Source of the DNA: Chitinophagaceae bacterium UBA1953
GTDB lineage: Bacteria > Bacteroidota > Bacteroidia > Chitinophagales > Chitinophagaceae
Assembly: GCA_002336115.1 (NCBI GenBank)
Contig: DDEN01000004.1
Location: 121,933-185,932 of the forward strand
DNA length: 64,000 nt
Direction of reading: 5' to 3'
Positions 18,662-26,785 of the stretch are shown here, piece after piece. The notes beneath the pieces are model-generated. The model searched no databases. It was not told the origin of the DNA and saw nothing but the letters and a program-made list of their open reading frames with translations. Every line of letters begins with the position of its first letter. Within the stretch, counting starts at the first letter, position 1. Both the position numbers and the translations under genes were made by a program.

Positions 18662-20162
18662 TCAGCAACGGCATACTCATACAATGACTTCCGCCTCTTG
18701 CTCTTGAAAGTTCGGCACTTGGTAACAGGATAAGTGTGTTTTCAATACTGTCGGGATCAACACCGTTTTCAAATTTTTCAAATGCTTCGGCTGTAGTCAT
18801 TACATCAAACCCGATTTCCTTAAATGCGTTTGCGGTACGATCGTTACGGTCGTATCCAATCACCACACCTTCTTTCAAAGCAACCACATTGCAACTGTCG
18901 GTCCATTGTTCACGCTCATCATGCGGAAATACATTGCCACCACTGTAAATAATTTTTACCTGTTCAGGTTTTACACCAAAATCTTCAATACTTATCTGCC
19001 GGAGTAAGGATTCAATGCCTGCCAGTTTTTTTCCTGTGCTGTAATCTCTTGTTTTAATATAGGGTTCACTTGTCGATTTGTAAAACTGTAATATCTCCAC
19101 TTGTTCCATTTCCAATTGCCTTGGATTATGTGATAGTTTATTAATGTAGCTGTGGCGGCTGATAAGTTCAGCTCTTAATATTTTTTCAGAAAAACGACCG
19201 TACAATATCCATACATCTCTTTTTACCTGAGTAAAAATGGTATCAATGTGCATTTGTGCACGGTTTTTCGGAATTTTTACAACAGAAATTTTTTCAATAC
19301 CAAGTTCTTCCTTGCTGAAAATGGAATGAATAATTTCATTGATTGCATTGCTGCTGGTGCGGATGCTGCAGCCAATTACAATATGTTTGGGATGAACCAT
19401 CATCACATCGCCACCTTCAATACTGATGATGCGGTGTTTTCGTTCTTCTTCTTCGTACAAAAAGAAATCGCTTTCCTCAATAATTTCCATAATCCGTTCC
19501 GGATAATCTTTAAAGAAATAACTCAGCGACAAAAACTTTGTAAGTAACGATTCTCTTCTTCTTGCACCTGTTGCCATACGGCTCAGCAAAATATGTCCCT
19601 TCACCATAATACCAATATCACGGGTAAAAATAAAGTTGGGAATGGGAGGAAAGATGTACTGGTCTTCGGCGGTGCCGTTTTCTTCAGCAGGTAAAATGCC
19701 GGTTATAAATACTTTTGAAAGAAGCGCAGAGTCAGAAATATTTTCCAGTTTTTGCTGCACCGCAAAACTTGATTCTTCATACGAACAGATTGCAGAAATG
19801 AGCTTCAGTTTTACTTTTTCATCTTTAATAATTTCTGCCAGCAGTTGCTGTGTATCTAACACCTTATCACTGTTGAAGTACTCTTTTTTACCGGGAATAA
19901 AGCACCATGATTTTTTTTCGGGGTCAGCAGTTGCCTGGTATTGATTGATGTAGTTGATCTTTTCCCTGTCTAAAAAATAGAGCAGGAGTTTCACATAATG
20001 ATTGTACTCCTTTTGCATGCTTTTCAGGTGTACAATATCATCATACAGGTTATCGGCAAAAGTGCCTGGAATAATTTTCCCAATGCCACCATCGGGGCTG
20101 TGAATTAATAGTTTTCGTAATCGACCCAATTCATTTTCTACATAATAGTTATGCTGCGTCAT
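18648..20162 (-). CDS. Arginine deiminase-related amidinohydrolase
   Basis: The 504-residue protein has arginine deiminase features: an N-terminal ENELGRLRKLLIHSPD, the substrate-binding stretch FIFTRDIGIMV, the ISIEGGDVMMVHPKH motif, the catalytic HIDTIFTQV, and the nucleophile Cys in SRARGGSHCMSMPL at the C-terminus. It is longer than classical arginine deiminase (about 410 residues), with insertions in the middle. The likely reaction is arginine to citrulline plus ammonia, but related substrates are possible. It is upstream of ctlX on the same strand. Its last codons and stop lie within a seven-base repeat array. Confidence 0.8.
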   Translation of the reverse strand: MTQHNYYVENELGRLRKLLIHSPDGGIGKIIPGTFADNLYDDIVHLKSMQKEYNHYVKLLLYFLDREKINYINQYQATADPEKKSWCFIPGKKEYFNSDKVLDTQQLLAEIIKDEKVKLKLISAICSYEESSFAVQQKLENISDSALLSKVFITGILPAEENGTAEDQYIFPPIPNFIFTRDIGIMVKGHILLSRMATGARRRESLLTKFLSLSYFFKDYPERIMEIIEESDFFLYEEEERKHRIISIEGGDVMMVHPKHIVIGCSIRTSSNAINEIIHSIFSKEELGIEKISVVKIPKNRAQMHIDTIFTQVKRDVWILYGRFSEKILRAELISRHSYINKLSHNPRQLEMEQVEILQFYKSTSEPYIKTRDYSTGKKLAGIESLLRQISIEDFGVKPEQVKIIYSGGNVFPHDEREQWTDSCNVVALKEGVVIGYDRNDRTANAFKEIGFDVMTTAEAFEKFENGVDPDSIENTLILLPSAELSRARGGSHCMSMPLLRDKL

Positions 20163-20214
20163 AAAAACGTTTTTGCGTTTAAAAAATGCCGTGAAAGATT
20201 GCAGAATAGTAAAA

Positions 20215-20245
20215 GGGTTGACAACCTTCCAAAGGTTGTTAACCC
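20215..20245. repeat. 31-bp palindrome, GGGTTGxCAACCTT family
   Basis: The arms are GGGTTGACAACCTT and AAGGTTGTTAACCC (one mismatch pair) with a 3-base centre. A perfect copy of the family lies at 53680-53710. The 410-bp gap from 20163 to 20572 otherwise contains only the smc promoter; a 19-codon plus-strand ORF from about 20466 is too weak to call. Confidence 0.8.
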
Positions 20246-20519
20246 TGTATCAGTACTTTAAACTCAGTGATCGGGCAAACTACCTTCACCTGCTGCAATA
20301 AGGTTGAGAAAGTATGGCAGCATCAGGTTTACAGCAATATGTTTTTGAATAAACATACTGCAAGGTAAGCGTTTTTGGCTGAAGGTCAAATGGTATGGGT
20401 TCCCGGCAGGATAAGGAATTGCAACGTATTTTACAGAAAAAATTGCGTGGACTTTGCACCTGTAATGCCGGTTGTTGAAAACATGAGGAAAACTGTTGAA
20501 AAGATAAAAAATACTGAAA

Positions 20520-20549
20520 ATTGAATCCAAATCAATTCGCCTATATTTG
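20520..20549 (+). promoter_or_regulatory. smc promoter
   Basis: A -33 ATTG at 20520-20523 and a -7 TATATTTG at 20542-20549, 18 bases apart, match the Bacteroidota sigma factor consensus. Transcription would start near 20556, about 17 bases before the GTG start of smc. Confidence 0.7.
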
Positions 20550-20572
20550 TCGCCTTCCTAAATTGAAAAATA

Positions 20573-23500
20573 GTGCGTTTAAAGAGTTTAGAAATTAAGG
20601 GTTTTAAAAGTTTTGCCGATAAAACTGTGGTTAGTTTTGATGAGGGTGTTACCGGTATTATTGGCCCCAACGGTTGCGGCAAAAGCAATATTATCGACAG
20701 TATCCGCTGGGTTATTGGTGAGCAGAAGATCAGTCATCTGCGAAGCGAAAACCTGGAGAGCCTTGTCTTCAATGGTTCAAAAACAAGAAGTGCTTCCGGT
20801 TTGGCCGAGGTAAGTCTTACGTTTGAAAATACCCGTAACCTGCTTCCTACCGAATTCAGTACTGTAACAGTTACACGTAAATTTTATAAAAGCGGTGAAA
20901 GTGAATATCGCTTAAACGATGTGCAATGCCGTTTAAAAGACATTCAGAACCTCTTTTTGGATACCGGTGTAAGTACCGACAGCTATGCCATCATTGAATT
21001 GGGTATGGTTGATGATATCATCAAGGATAAAGAAAACAGCCGTAGGCGCATGCTTGAACAGGCTGCTGGTATCACCATCTACAAAACAAGAAAGAAAGAA
21101 GCCAAGAGCAAACTCGATGCTACTGAGCAGGATCTTGCACGTATTGAAGATTTGCTGTTTGAAATCAATAACCAGTTAAAGACTTTAGAAAACCAGGCCA
21201 AGAAAGCTGAGAAGTATTACGAAATCAAAAAAGATTATCGTGAAGTAAGTATTGAACTGGCCAAAGCGGCACTGGAAGGGTTTAACTTAACGTGGAAAAC
21301 ATTAAATGAACAGCACGATGAAGAAACCAACAAACGTATAGAACTGGAAGCAAAAATAGCAACCGAAGAGGCTGCTATTGAACAGGAGAAAGTTGGTTTT
21401 ATTGAAAAGGAACGTGAACTGCAAACCATGCAGCATTCGTTTAACGATTTGCTGCAAAATCTGCGCACAAAGGAAAACGATAAAAACCTTGCCCAGCAAC
21501 GTTTACATTACCTGAAAGAAAAGGAAACCAGCTTAAAAGATTTCTTAGCAAAAGCAGGCGGACAGTTAAAAGGTATTGAAGAAAGCATTGAGTTTACTCA
21601 ACTACAGATTACAGAGGAGGATGCAAAACTGACTGATCTTGGTTCGCAATTAGATAGTTTACGCAGTGCTGTTGATAACACAAGAAAAATATTTGATGAA
21701 AAGCGCAGCGGTATCGACGACCTGCGTAAAGAAAACCAGGCTATCCAGCGTAGCCAGTTTGAAGCTGAAAAAAATGTAGCTGTTGGTGAAACAACAATAC
21801 AAAACCTGCAGCGTGCCATTTTCCAGTTAAGAGAAGAGCAAACCAGCCGCAAACAACAGTTGCTGCAACTGGAGCAGGAAAAAGAACAAAAGGAATACGA
21901 GCTCACGAAAAGCAGGGAAGAGTTACAGCAATTGCAGGAGCAACATGAATTTACCAAAGACCAGATTCTGCAAACACAATCGGCTTTGGAAGGCTTGCGT
22001 AATCAGTTGGCAGATGAAAACAGAAAACTTGATTCTAAAAAGAATGAACATGATCTGTTAAAGAGCCTTGTCGATTCAATGGAAGGCTATCCTGAAAGTG
22101 TAAAATTCCTTCACAACAACCCGCAATGGAATGTAGAAGCTCCGTTGCTGAGTGATGTGATTTATTGTAAAGAAGACTACCGGACAGCCATTGAAAATCT
22201 GCTGGAACAATATCTCAACTATTATGTAGTTGGAAATATGAGCGAAGCATTGAATGCTGTTCAGCTACTTCATGCAAATCAAAAAGGAAAGGCAAACTTC
22301 TTTATGCTTGACCAGTTTAATGGTCAGCAGGTATTGAACGATCTTCCCGCAGGAACAATTCATGCTCTAAGCGTGGTTGAAGTGGATGCAAAATATCAAT
22401 CGCTTATTAATTATTTACTCGGGCAGGTGGTAATTGCAGAAGATGAAAACAATTTACCTGAAGGATTTAACGGCGTTATTCTTGAAAAGAGCGGAAAATT
22501 CTTTAAAGGAAAATACGCATTAAGCGGTGGAAGTGTTGGTTTGTTCGAAGGAAAAAAACTGGGTCGTGCAAAAAACTTAGAGCGTTTGCACGAAGAAATC
22601 ATGGCACAGGAAACGGTGGTGATTGATTTGAAACATACCATCCAGATGCGCCACAATGAAGTAATCGGTTACAATGAGCAACTCAAAGAAAATGTAATTA
22701 AAGAAACAGAGAATACGATTAATCAATTGGTAAACCAGATTTATGGTATTGATAACCGTATGGAGAACCTGCGTGGAATGGAAGCAAATGCGGTAAAACG
22801 TCTGGAAGATTTGGATATGCAGCAGGAAGATGTTCATGAAAGCCAGCAAACACATCGTGACGAACTGGATAAATACAATACGCAGTTAGATGAGCTCACT
22901 GGCAGGCTTGAAGTAATTGAGCAGGAATTTACATTGGCTGAGCAGGCATACAACCAGGCCAACCAATCGTACAACGATTATAACCTGAATGTTACCCGCC
23001 AGCAAAGTAAAGTAACAGCGTTGAAGCAGGAACTGGAGTTTAAACAAAACCAGTTACAGGATCTGCAACTCCAGATCACAACCAATTCAGGCGCACTGGA
23101 AGAGGCATCGAACCAGATTAATGAAAGCGAAGTGATGTTGCTGGATGCACAGAATGCTTTAGTAACCATGTTGCAGAGCAAAGAAACAGAAGAACGCAAG
23201 CTGAACGAGGCTGATCAGTTTTATTACAATCTCCGTAACGCTCTCACAGAAAAAGAAAGTGAACTGCGTCATAAACAAAAAGAAAAAGAGCAGGTCGATC
23301 ATCTGCTCAATGAAATAAAAGATAAACTCAACGATCTTAAACTGCAGTTAAGCGGAACCAAAGAACGTTTGCTGGTTGAGTTTAAAGTGAATCTTGAAGA
23401 TGTAATTGAAGAAGAACGTACCGGCAATGAACCCCTCGAAGACCTACAGGCAAAGGTTGACAGGATGAAAAAACGTTTGGAAAATCTGGGCGAAGTAAAC

Positions 23501-24091
23501 CCAACGGCAATTGAAGCATTTGAAGAAATGCGTAAGCGCTATGAGTTTATTCTTGAACAAAAGAATGACCTGGTGAGTGCGAAAGAATCGTTACTGCAAA
23601 CCATCCAGGAAGTGGAGGCTACAGCCAACCAGCGTTTGCTCGAAACCTTTAACCAGGTACGTGAAAACTTTCAGAAAGTATTCAAAGCGTTGTTTACTGA
23701 AGAAGATACGGCGGATATGGTTCTTGAAAATCCTGAAAATCTTGCAGAAACGGGGATTGATATTATAGCCAAACCAAAAGGGAAACGTCCAAGCAGTATT
23801 TCACAATTGAGCGGTGGAGAAAAAACATTAACAGCAACTGCCATGTTGTTTGCTATTTATCTTATTAAACCGGCACCATTCTGTATTCTTGATGAGGTGG
23901 ATGCACCGCTTGATGATGCAAATGTGGGCAAGTTTACCAATATGATCCGTCAGTTCAGCAACAATTCACAATTTATTATTGTTACGCATAACAAGCAAAC
24001 CATGAGTGCTGTTGATGTGATTTATGGTGTAACCATGCAGGAAGCTGGTGTAAGTAAATTGGTACCTGTTGATTTCAGGAATCTGAATTAA
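20573..24091 (+). CDS. smc: Chromosome segregation ATPase SMC
   Basis: This 1172-residue SMC protein organises and separates chromosomes. Walker A is at 31-39 (GPNGCGKSN). Long coiled coils run at about 165-500 and 670-1000 around a hinge at about 510-640. The ABC signature LSGGE begins at residue 1079 and is followed by Walker B in FCILDEVDAPLDDAN. The start is GTG at 20573: it gives the canonical MRLKSLEIKGFKSF, and the promoter box lies 24 bases upstream. No scpA or scpB is adjacent. Confidence 0.97.
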   Translation: MRLKSLEIKGFKSFADKTVVSFDEGVTGIIGPNGCGKSNIIDSIRWVIGEQKISHLRSENLESLVFNGSKTRSASGLAEVSLTFENTRNLLPTEFSTVTVTRKFYKSGESEYRLNDVQCRLKDIQNLFLDTGVSTDSYAIIELGMVDDIIKDKENSRRRMLEQAAGITIYKTRKKEAKSKLDATEQDLARIEDLLFEINNQLKTLENQAKKAEKYYEIKKDYREVSIELAKAALEGFNLTWKTLNEQHDEETNKRIELEAKIATEEAAIEQEKVGFIEKERELQTMQHSFNDLLQNLRTKENDKNLAQQRLHYLKEKETSLKDFLAKAGGQLKGIEESIEFTQLQITEEDAKLTDLGSQLDSLRSAVDNTRKIFDEKRSGIDDLRKENQAIQRSQFEAEKNVAVGETTIQNLQRAIFQLREEQTSRKQQLLQLEQEKEQKEYELTKSREELQQLQEQHEFTKDQILQTQSALEGLRNQLADENRKLDSKKNEHDLLKSLVDSMEGYPESVKFLHNNPQWNVEAPLLSDVIYCKEDYRTAIENLLEQYLNYYVVGNMSEALNAVQLLHANQKGKANFFMLDQFNGQQVLNDLPAGTIHALSVVEVDAKYQSLINYLLGQVVIAEDENNLPEGFNGVILEKSGKFFKGKYALSGGSVGLFEGKKLGRAKNLERLHEEIMAQETVVIDLKHTIQMRHNEVIGYNEQLKENVIKETENTINQLVNQIYGIDNRMENLRGMEANAVKRLEDLDMQQEDVHESQQTHRDELDKYNTQLDELTGRLEVIEQEFTLAEQAYNQANQSYNDYNLNVTRQQSKVTALKQELEFKQNQLQDLQLQITTNSGALEEASNQINESEVMLLDAQNALVTMLQSKETEERKLNEADQFYYNLRNALTEKESELRHKQKEKEQVDHLLNEIKDKLNDLKLQLSGTKERLLVEFKVNLEDVIEEERTGNEPLEDLQAKVDRMKKRLENLGEVNPTAIEAFEEMRKRYEFILEQKNDLVSAKESLLQTIQEVEATANQRLLETFNQVRENFQKVFKALFTEEDTADMVLENPENLAETGIDIIAKPKGKRPSSISQLSGGEKTLTATAMLFAIYLIKPAPFCILDEVDAPLDDANVGKFTNMIRQFSNNSQFIIVTHNKQTMSAVDVIYGVTMQEAGVSKLVPVDFRNLN

Positions 24092-24146
24092 AAGGGGTGG
24101 GGTTTTCCAAGCTACATGAACAGTATTTTAAAAACAATAAAAGCTC

Positions 24147-24169
24147 AAAGCGGGAATTTTTTCCGCTTT
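24147..24169 (+). terminator. smc terminator
   Basis: The stem AAAGCGG / CCGCTTT encloses a T-rich loop and is followed by TTGG, about 55 bases after the smc stop. Confidence 0.6.
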
Positions 24170-24257
24170 TTGGTAATGCGTATCCGAACGGAGCGGGACT
24201 TACATGGGGACGGCGGTAGAAATTGCCCCGCTTTTTCTTAACTTCAAATACAGTTTT

Positions 24258-24777
24258 ATGAACAATCAAGGATCAAATTCTCCGAAGAACTTTTTCAAAC
24301 AGTTTACAAGCAAAGAAGACTTTTTATCATTTTTCAGATAGCTCAACAAACAAGGCGTGGAAGAGGTGCTCAAAGGCGAACTTGATGAACACCAGGGTAA
24401 TAAGAAACATAGTAAGGATGGTCACAACAGTGGCAATAGTCGTAACGGTTCCTACTCCAAGAAAGTCAAAACAGCATCGCTGGGTGATCTGGCTCTGAAT
24501 ATTCCAAGAGACCGTAACAGCGAGTTTGAACCTCAGCTAATCCCGAAAGGTTCACGCATGAGCGATCAGCTCGAAGAGGCCGTTATCGGTATGTACAGCC
24601 GCGGCATGACCACTTCTGACATCTTCTTCCATGTCAAAGAAATCTACGGTGTGGATATAAATAAGCGAAGCGACCGTTTCCAATGTAACCAACCGCATTA
24701 TTGAGCATATTAAAGAATGGGAGAACGGTCCATTGGAAGCTGTTTATTTTACGGTTTGGATGGATGGGATTGTGCTG
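24258..24777 (+). pseudogene. IS256-family transposase remnant
   Basis: The reading frame MNNQGSNSPKNFFKQF... carries the N-terminal part of a mutator-type (IS256) transposase: GVEEVLKGELDEHQG, ALNIPRDRNSEFEPQL, VIGMYSRGMTTSDI and YGVDI. It has at least three lesions. There is an in-frame TAG at 24339-24341. A tandem duplication, ATAA ATAA at 24657-24664, shifts the frame by +4. The sequence then stops being transposase just after FTVWMDGIVL, at the first catalytic Asp, so the rest of the DDE domain is missing. It cannot be active. Confidence 0.88.
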
Positions 24778-25223
24778 ATAGTAATCGTTTTTTCAACAAT
24801 GGTTTCACTTTTATTTGAAGGCTTGTTGGTGATGGGGTCTGTTCCTGTTGCAAGCACCTTTACCAAATATGTACCTGCAGGTATTTTTTGAATAACCGCA
24901 TCAACTGATGATGAACATTTGCACTTACATCCCATGCCATCCCAATATTCTTTGATTGTAATGAGGCTGTTTTTTATCTCATAACTCAGCTTTACTTTTC
25001 GGCAGCACATATGCTCCTGAGTGCGGTGAAATACAAGTGAATCACCCCTCAGAATTAAAGTGTCTTGCCATACTGTAACGATAGTTTCCGACGGAGGGAT
25101 TCTGCTTTTTGAAACAGGGCGATCGGCCGCACAGCCCTGCACGTTATATCTGAACAGAGGCTGTTGAGCAAATATTGTTGAGCAGAACATTAGTGATGCG
25201 ACAAGTATAAAAATGGTTTTCAT
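24744..25223 (-). CDS. Small secreted protein of unknown function
   Basis: The product is 159 residues with a signal peptide (residues 1-19, ending FAQ) and several cysteines (CAADRP, MCCRKV, MGCKCKCSS), suggesting disulfides or metal binding in the periplasm. No family was recognised. About the last ten codons and the stop are antisense to the IS256 remnant (TVWMDGIVL region), so the C-terminus was probably replaced when the element inserted or was deleted. The protein may still be made, with a foreign tail. Confidence 0.6.
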   Translation of the reverse strand: MKTIFILVASLMFCSTIFAQQPLFRYNVQGCAADRPVSKSRIPPSETIVTVWQDTLILRGDSLVFHRTQEHMCCRKVKLSYEIKNSLITIKEYWDGMGCKCKCSSSVDAVIQKIPAGTYLVKVLATGTDPITNKPSNKSETIVEKTITISTIPSIQTVK

Positions 25224-25361
25224 AAAAAAAATTAAAGTATGAAAAGTAACCTCTGCGTTGAAGTGATTTCTATGACCACAGTCAACATTTTACCTACTAC
25301 CAGTCATGTTCAGGGAGGGCAGTGTTTAATTACCTTAAAGTACCCTTATATTTTTTTCAGC

Positions 25362-25589
25362 ATGAGATTTCTTGAAATCCCGTTCAGCATGTTTGAAGGG
25401 CCTTTTTTACTGCTGTTCTTAGTGATGTTACTTATATGGTGTATAGCACTTGTAGCAATTGCTAATGGACGATTTAATGATAATACCACAAAACTTTGTT
25501 GGTTTTTGTTGGTGCTTTTTCTGAGTGTTGTTGGTGTTTTGTTATTTGTTATCTGGGGCAGAAAAGAGGTTTTTAGTGGCCGTAAATAA
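25362..25589 (+). CDS. Small membrane protein, PLDc_N-like
   Basis: From the ATG at 25362 the product is 75 residues with two membrane segments (about 12-34 and 44-64), an asparagine-rich turn and a C-terminal WGRKEVFSGRK. This looks like the PLDc_N (phospholipase D nuclease N-terminal) small membrane family. An upstream ATG at 25239 would add 41 residues with no recognisable content, so the later start is preferred. Function unknown. Confidence 0.6.
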   Translation: MRFLEIPFSMFEGPFLLLFLVMLLIWCIALVAIANGRFNDNTTKLCWFLLVLFLSVVGVLLFVIWGRKEVFSGRK

Positions 25590-25651
25590 CCTGGCAAAGG
25601 GGAATAATTTTGAAATGTAGGCAAAAGTTTTCAAAGTTTTAATCAATGTAT

Positions 25652-25996
25652 ATGAAACGATTATTTCTGTTATTAGCTGTTTTTTTTCTATTTAATTCCA
25701 GCGGTACACCAGTGGTAAAAGAGGAAACGCTGCTGGGAGCAGAACTTAATTACGAAAGCAAAAGCATTACACTCATCGTAGTATCAAAAGGCTGTACTGT
25801 AAAACAGGATTTTGTATTGCACATGCAGGCCGACAAATTGCTTGTTACAAGGAAAAAGAATGATGATTGCAAAATGATGCCTTTTGCTGAACGTTTAACC
25901 TGGACTTTTAAGGAAGCCGGAATCAATGCGGATAAAGCCTTTTATATTCAGAACCGTTTTGCAGGCAATCCATTCACAGCAATAATAAGTAAATGA
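25652..25996 (+). CDS. Hypothetical secreted protein
   Basis: The product starts MKRLFLLLAVFFLFNSSG, a signal peptide, followed by about 95 residues with two conserved-looking cysteines (SKGCTVKQDF, NDDCKMM). No family was recognised. An ATG two codons earlier is equally possible. Its stop overlaps the start of the next gene by 4 bases, so the two are translationally coupled. Confidence 0.6.
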   Translation: MKRLFLLLAVFFLFNSSGTPVVKEETLLGAELNYESKSITLIVVSKGCTVKQDFVLHMQADKLLVTRKKNDDCKMMPFAERLTWTFKEAGINADKAFYIQNRFAGNPFTAIISK

Positions 25997-26364
25997 AACA
26001 GAAAATTTATATAAAGCCCACAAAATCATCTCTTATAGCGGGGATAATTGCAGTAGTACTCATGCTTGCATTTGGCATTGTTTTTTTGGTTTTGCTGGCC
26101 GATGAGGATTCGACGGTAGGCATGGTGTTTATGTCGTTCTGGATATTATTTATATTATTGATTGGCGGAATATTTTTATATAAGTACAAGAATTATAATA
26201 ATACAGACAGTGCCGATGAAGCAATATTCTCGTCGGATGAAAATAATGAAGAATTACAGTTTGATGAAAAGCTGCGTAAACTGGAAGCTTTATTCAAAGA
26301 AAATTTAATTACCGAGTTTGAATACCGGAAGAAACGGGCTGAAATTCTACAAAGCCGTTGGTGA
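25993..26364 (+). CDS. Membrane protein with C-terminal SHOCT domain
   Basis: This 123-residue protein has two membrane segments (about 14-35 and 43-64), an acidic linker, and a C-terminal SHOCT-like motif (LRKLEALFKENLITEFEYRKKRAEIL). SHOCT domains are short oligomerisation modules, often at the ends of membrane or nuclease proteins. The role is unknown. The start codon overlaps the upstream gene (ATGA). Confidence 0.75.
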   Translation: MKQKIYIKPTKSSLIAGIIAVVLMLAFGIVFLVLLADEDSTVGMVFMSFWILFILLIGGIFLYKYKNYNNTDSADEAIFSSDENNEELQFDEKLRKLEALFKENLITEFEYRKKRAEILQSRW

Positions 26365-26523
26365 TAATTTTATTGGCTTGTTTTTTATGTTGAAGTCTTT
26401 TTTACAATAACTGAATCTGGCAAGTGATGTATAAAGAACAACAAAACACTTGCGGTAAAGAAACGCTTAAAATATTTAATATTTTGCATCAAAACAATCC
26501 CCCCAGATTTTAGTATAGACAAT

Positions 26524-26689
26524 TGCTGCATAGAATTACCAAACGTACAAGAGTCCCGACGATGAATGCGGAGATGCAGGCCAAAAGCATCTGCATGCTA
26601 CGCAGCCAAAGCCCGATAGCAGTAACAACTTCCCTCTAATCCACAGTTGCAGTTTTGCAAATAGCTGATGGGGACGTTGCTTACTTGAT
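26524..26689. repeat. Two dispersed elements side by side (families R2 and R1)
   Basis: Bases 26524-26625 contain TAGAATTACCAAACGTACAA and CCAAAGCCCGATAGCAG, shared with 30175-30240 and, more weakly, 42841-42910 (R2). Bases 26624-26689 contain CACAGTTGCAG, AAATAGCTGATGGGGACG and TTGCTTACTTGAT, shared with 55853-55926 and 56743-56813 (R1). Together they fill the middle of the 421-bp gap between the SHOCT gene and the T9SS protein gene; the remainder shows nothing I recognise. Confidence 0.75.
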
Positions 26690-26785
26690 GTGCTAAGATA
26701 TAACAAATGAAATGTAAGCTTTCAATAACACACACCGGTAAATGTTCCGCTGTATTTCGGATCACTTGCCAGTGGGGTAATAGAA

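Noticed and set aside
20264..20530. An 88-codon minus-strand frame between the arginine deiminase-like gene and smc
   Set aside because: It overlaps the smc promoter, has low-complexity aromatic content and no recognisable family or start context.
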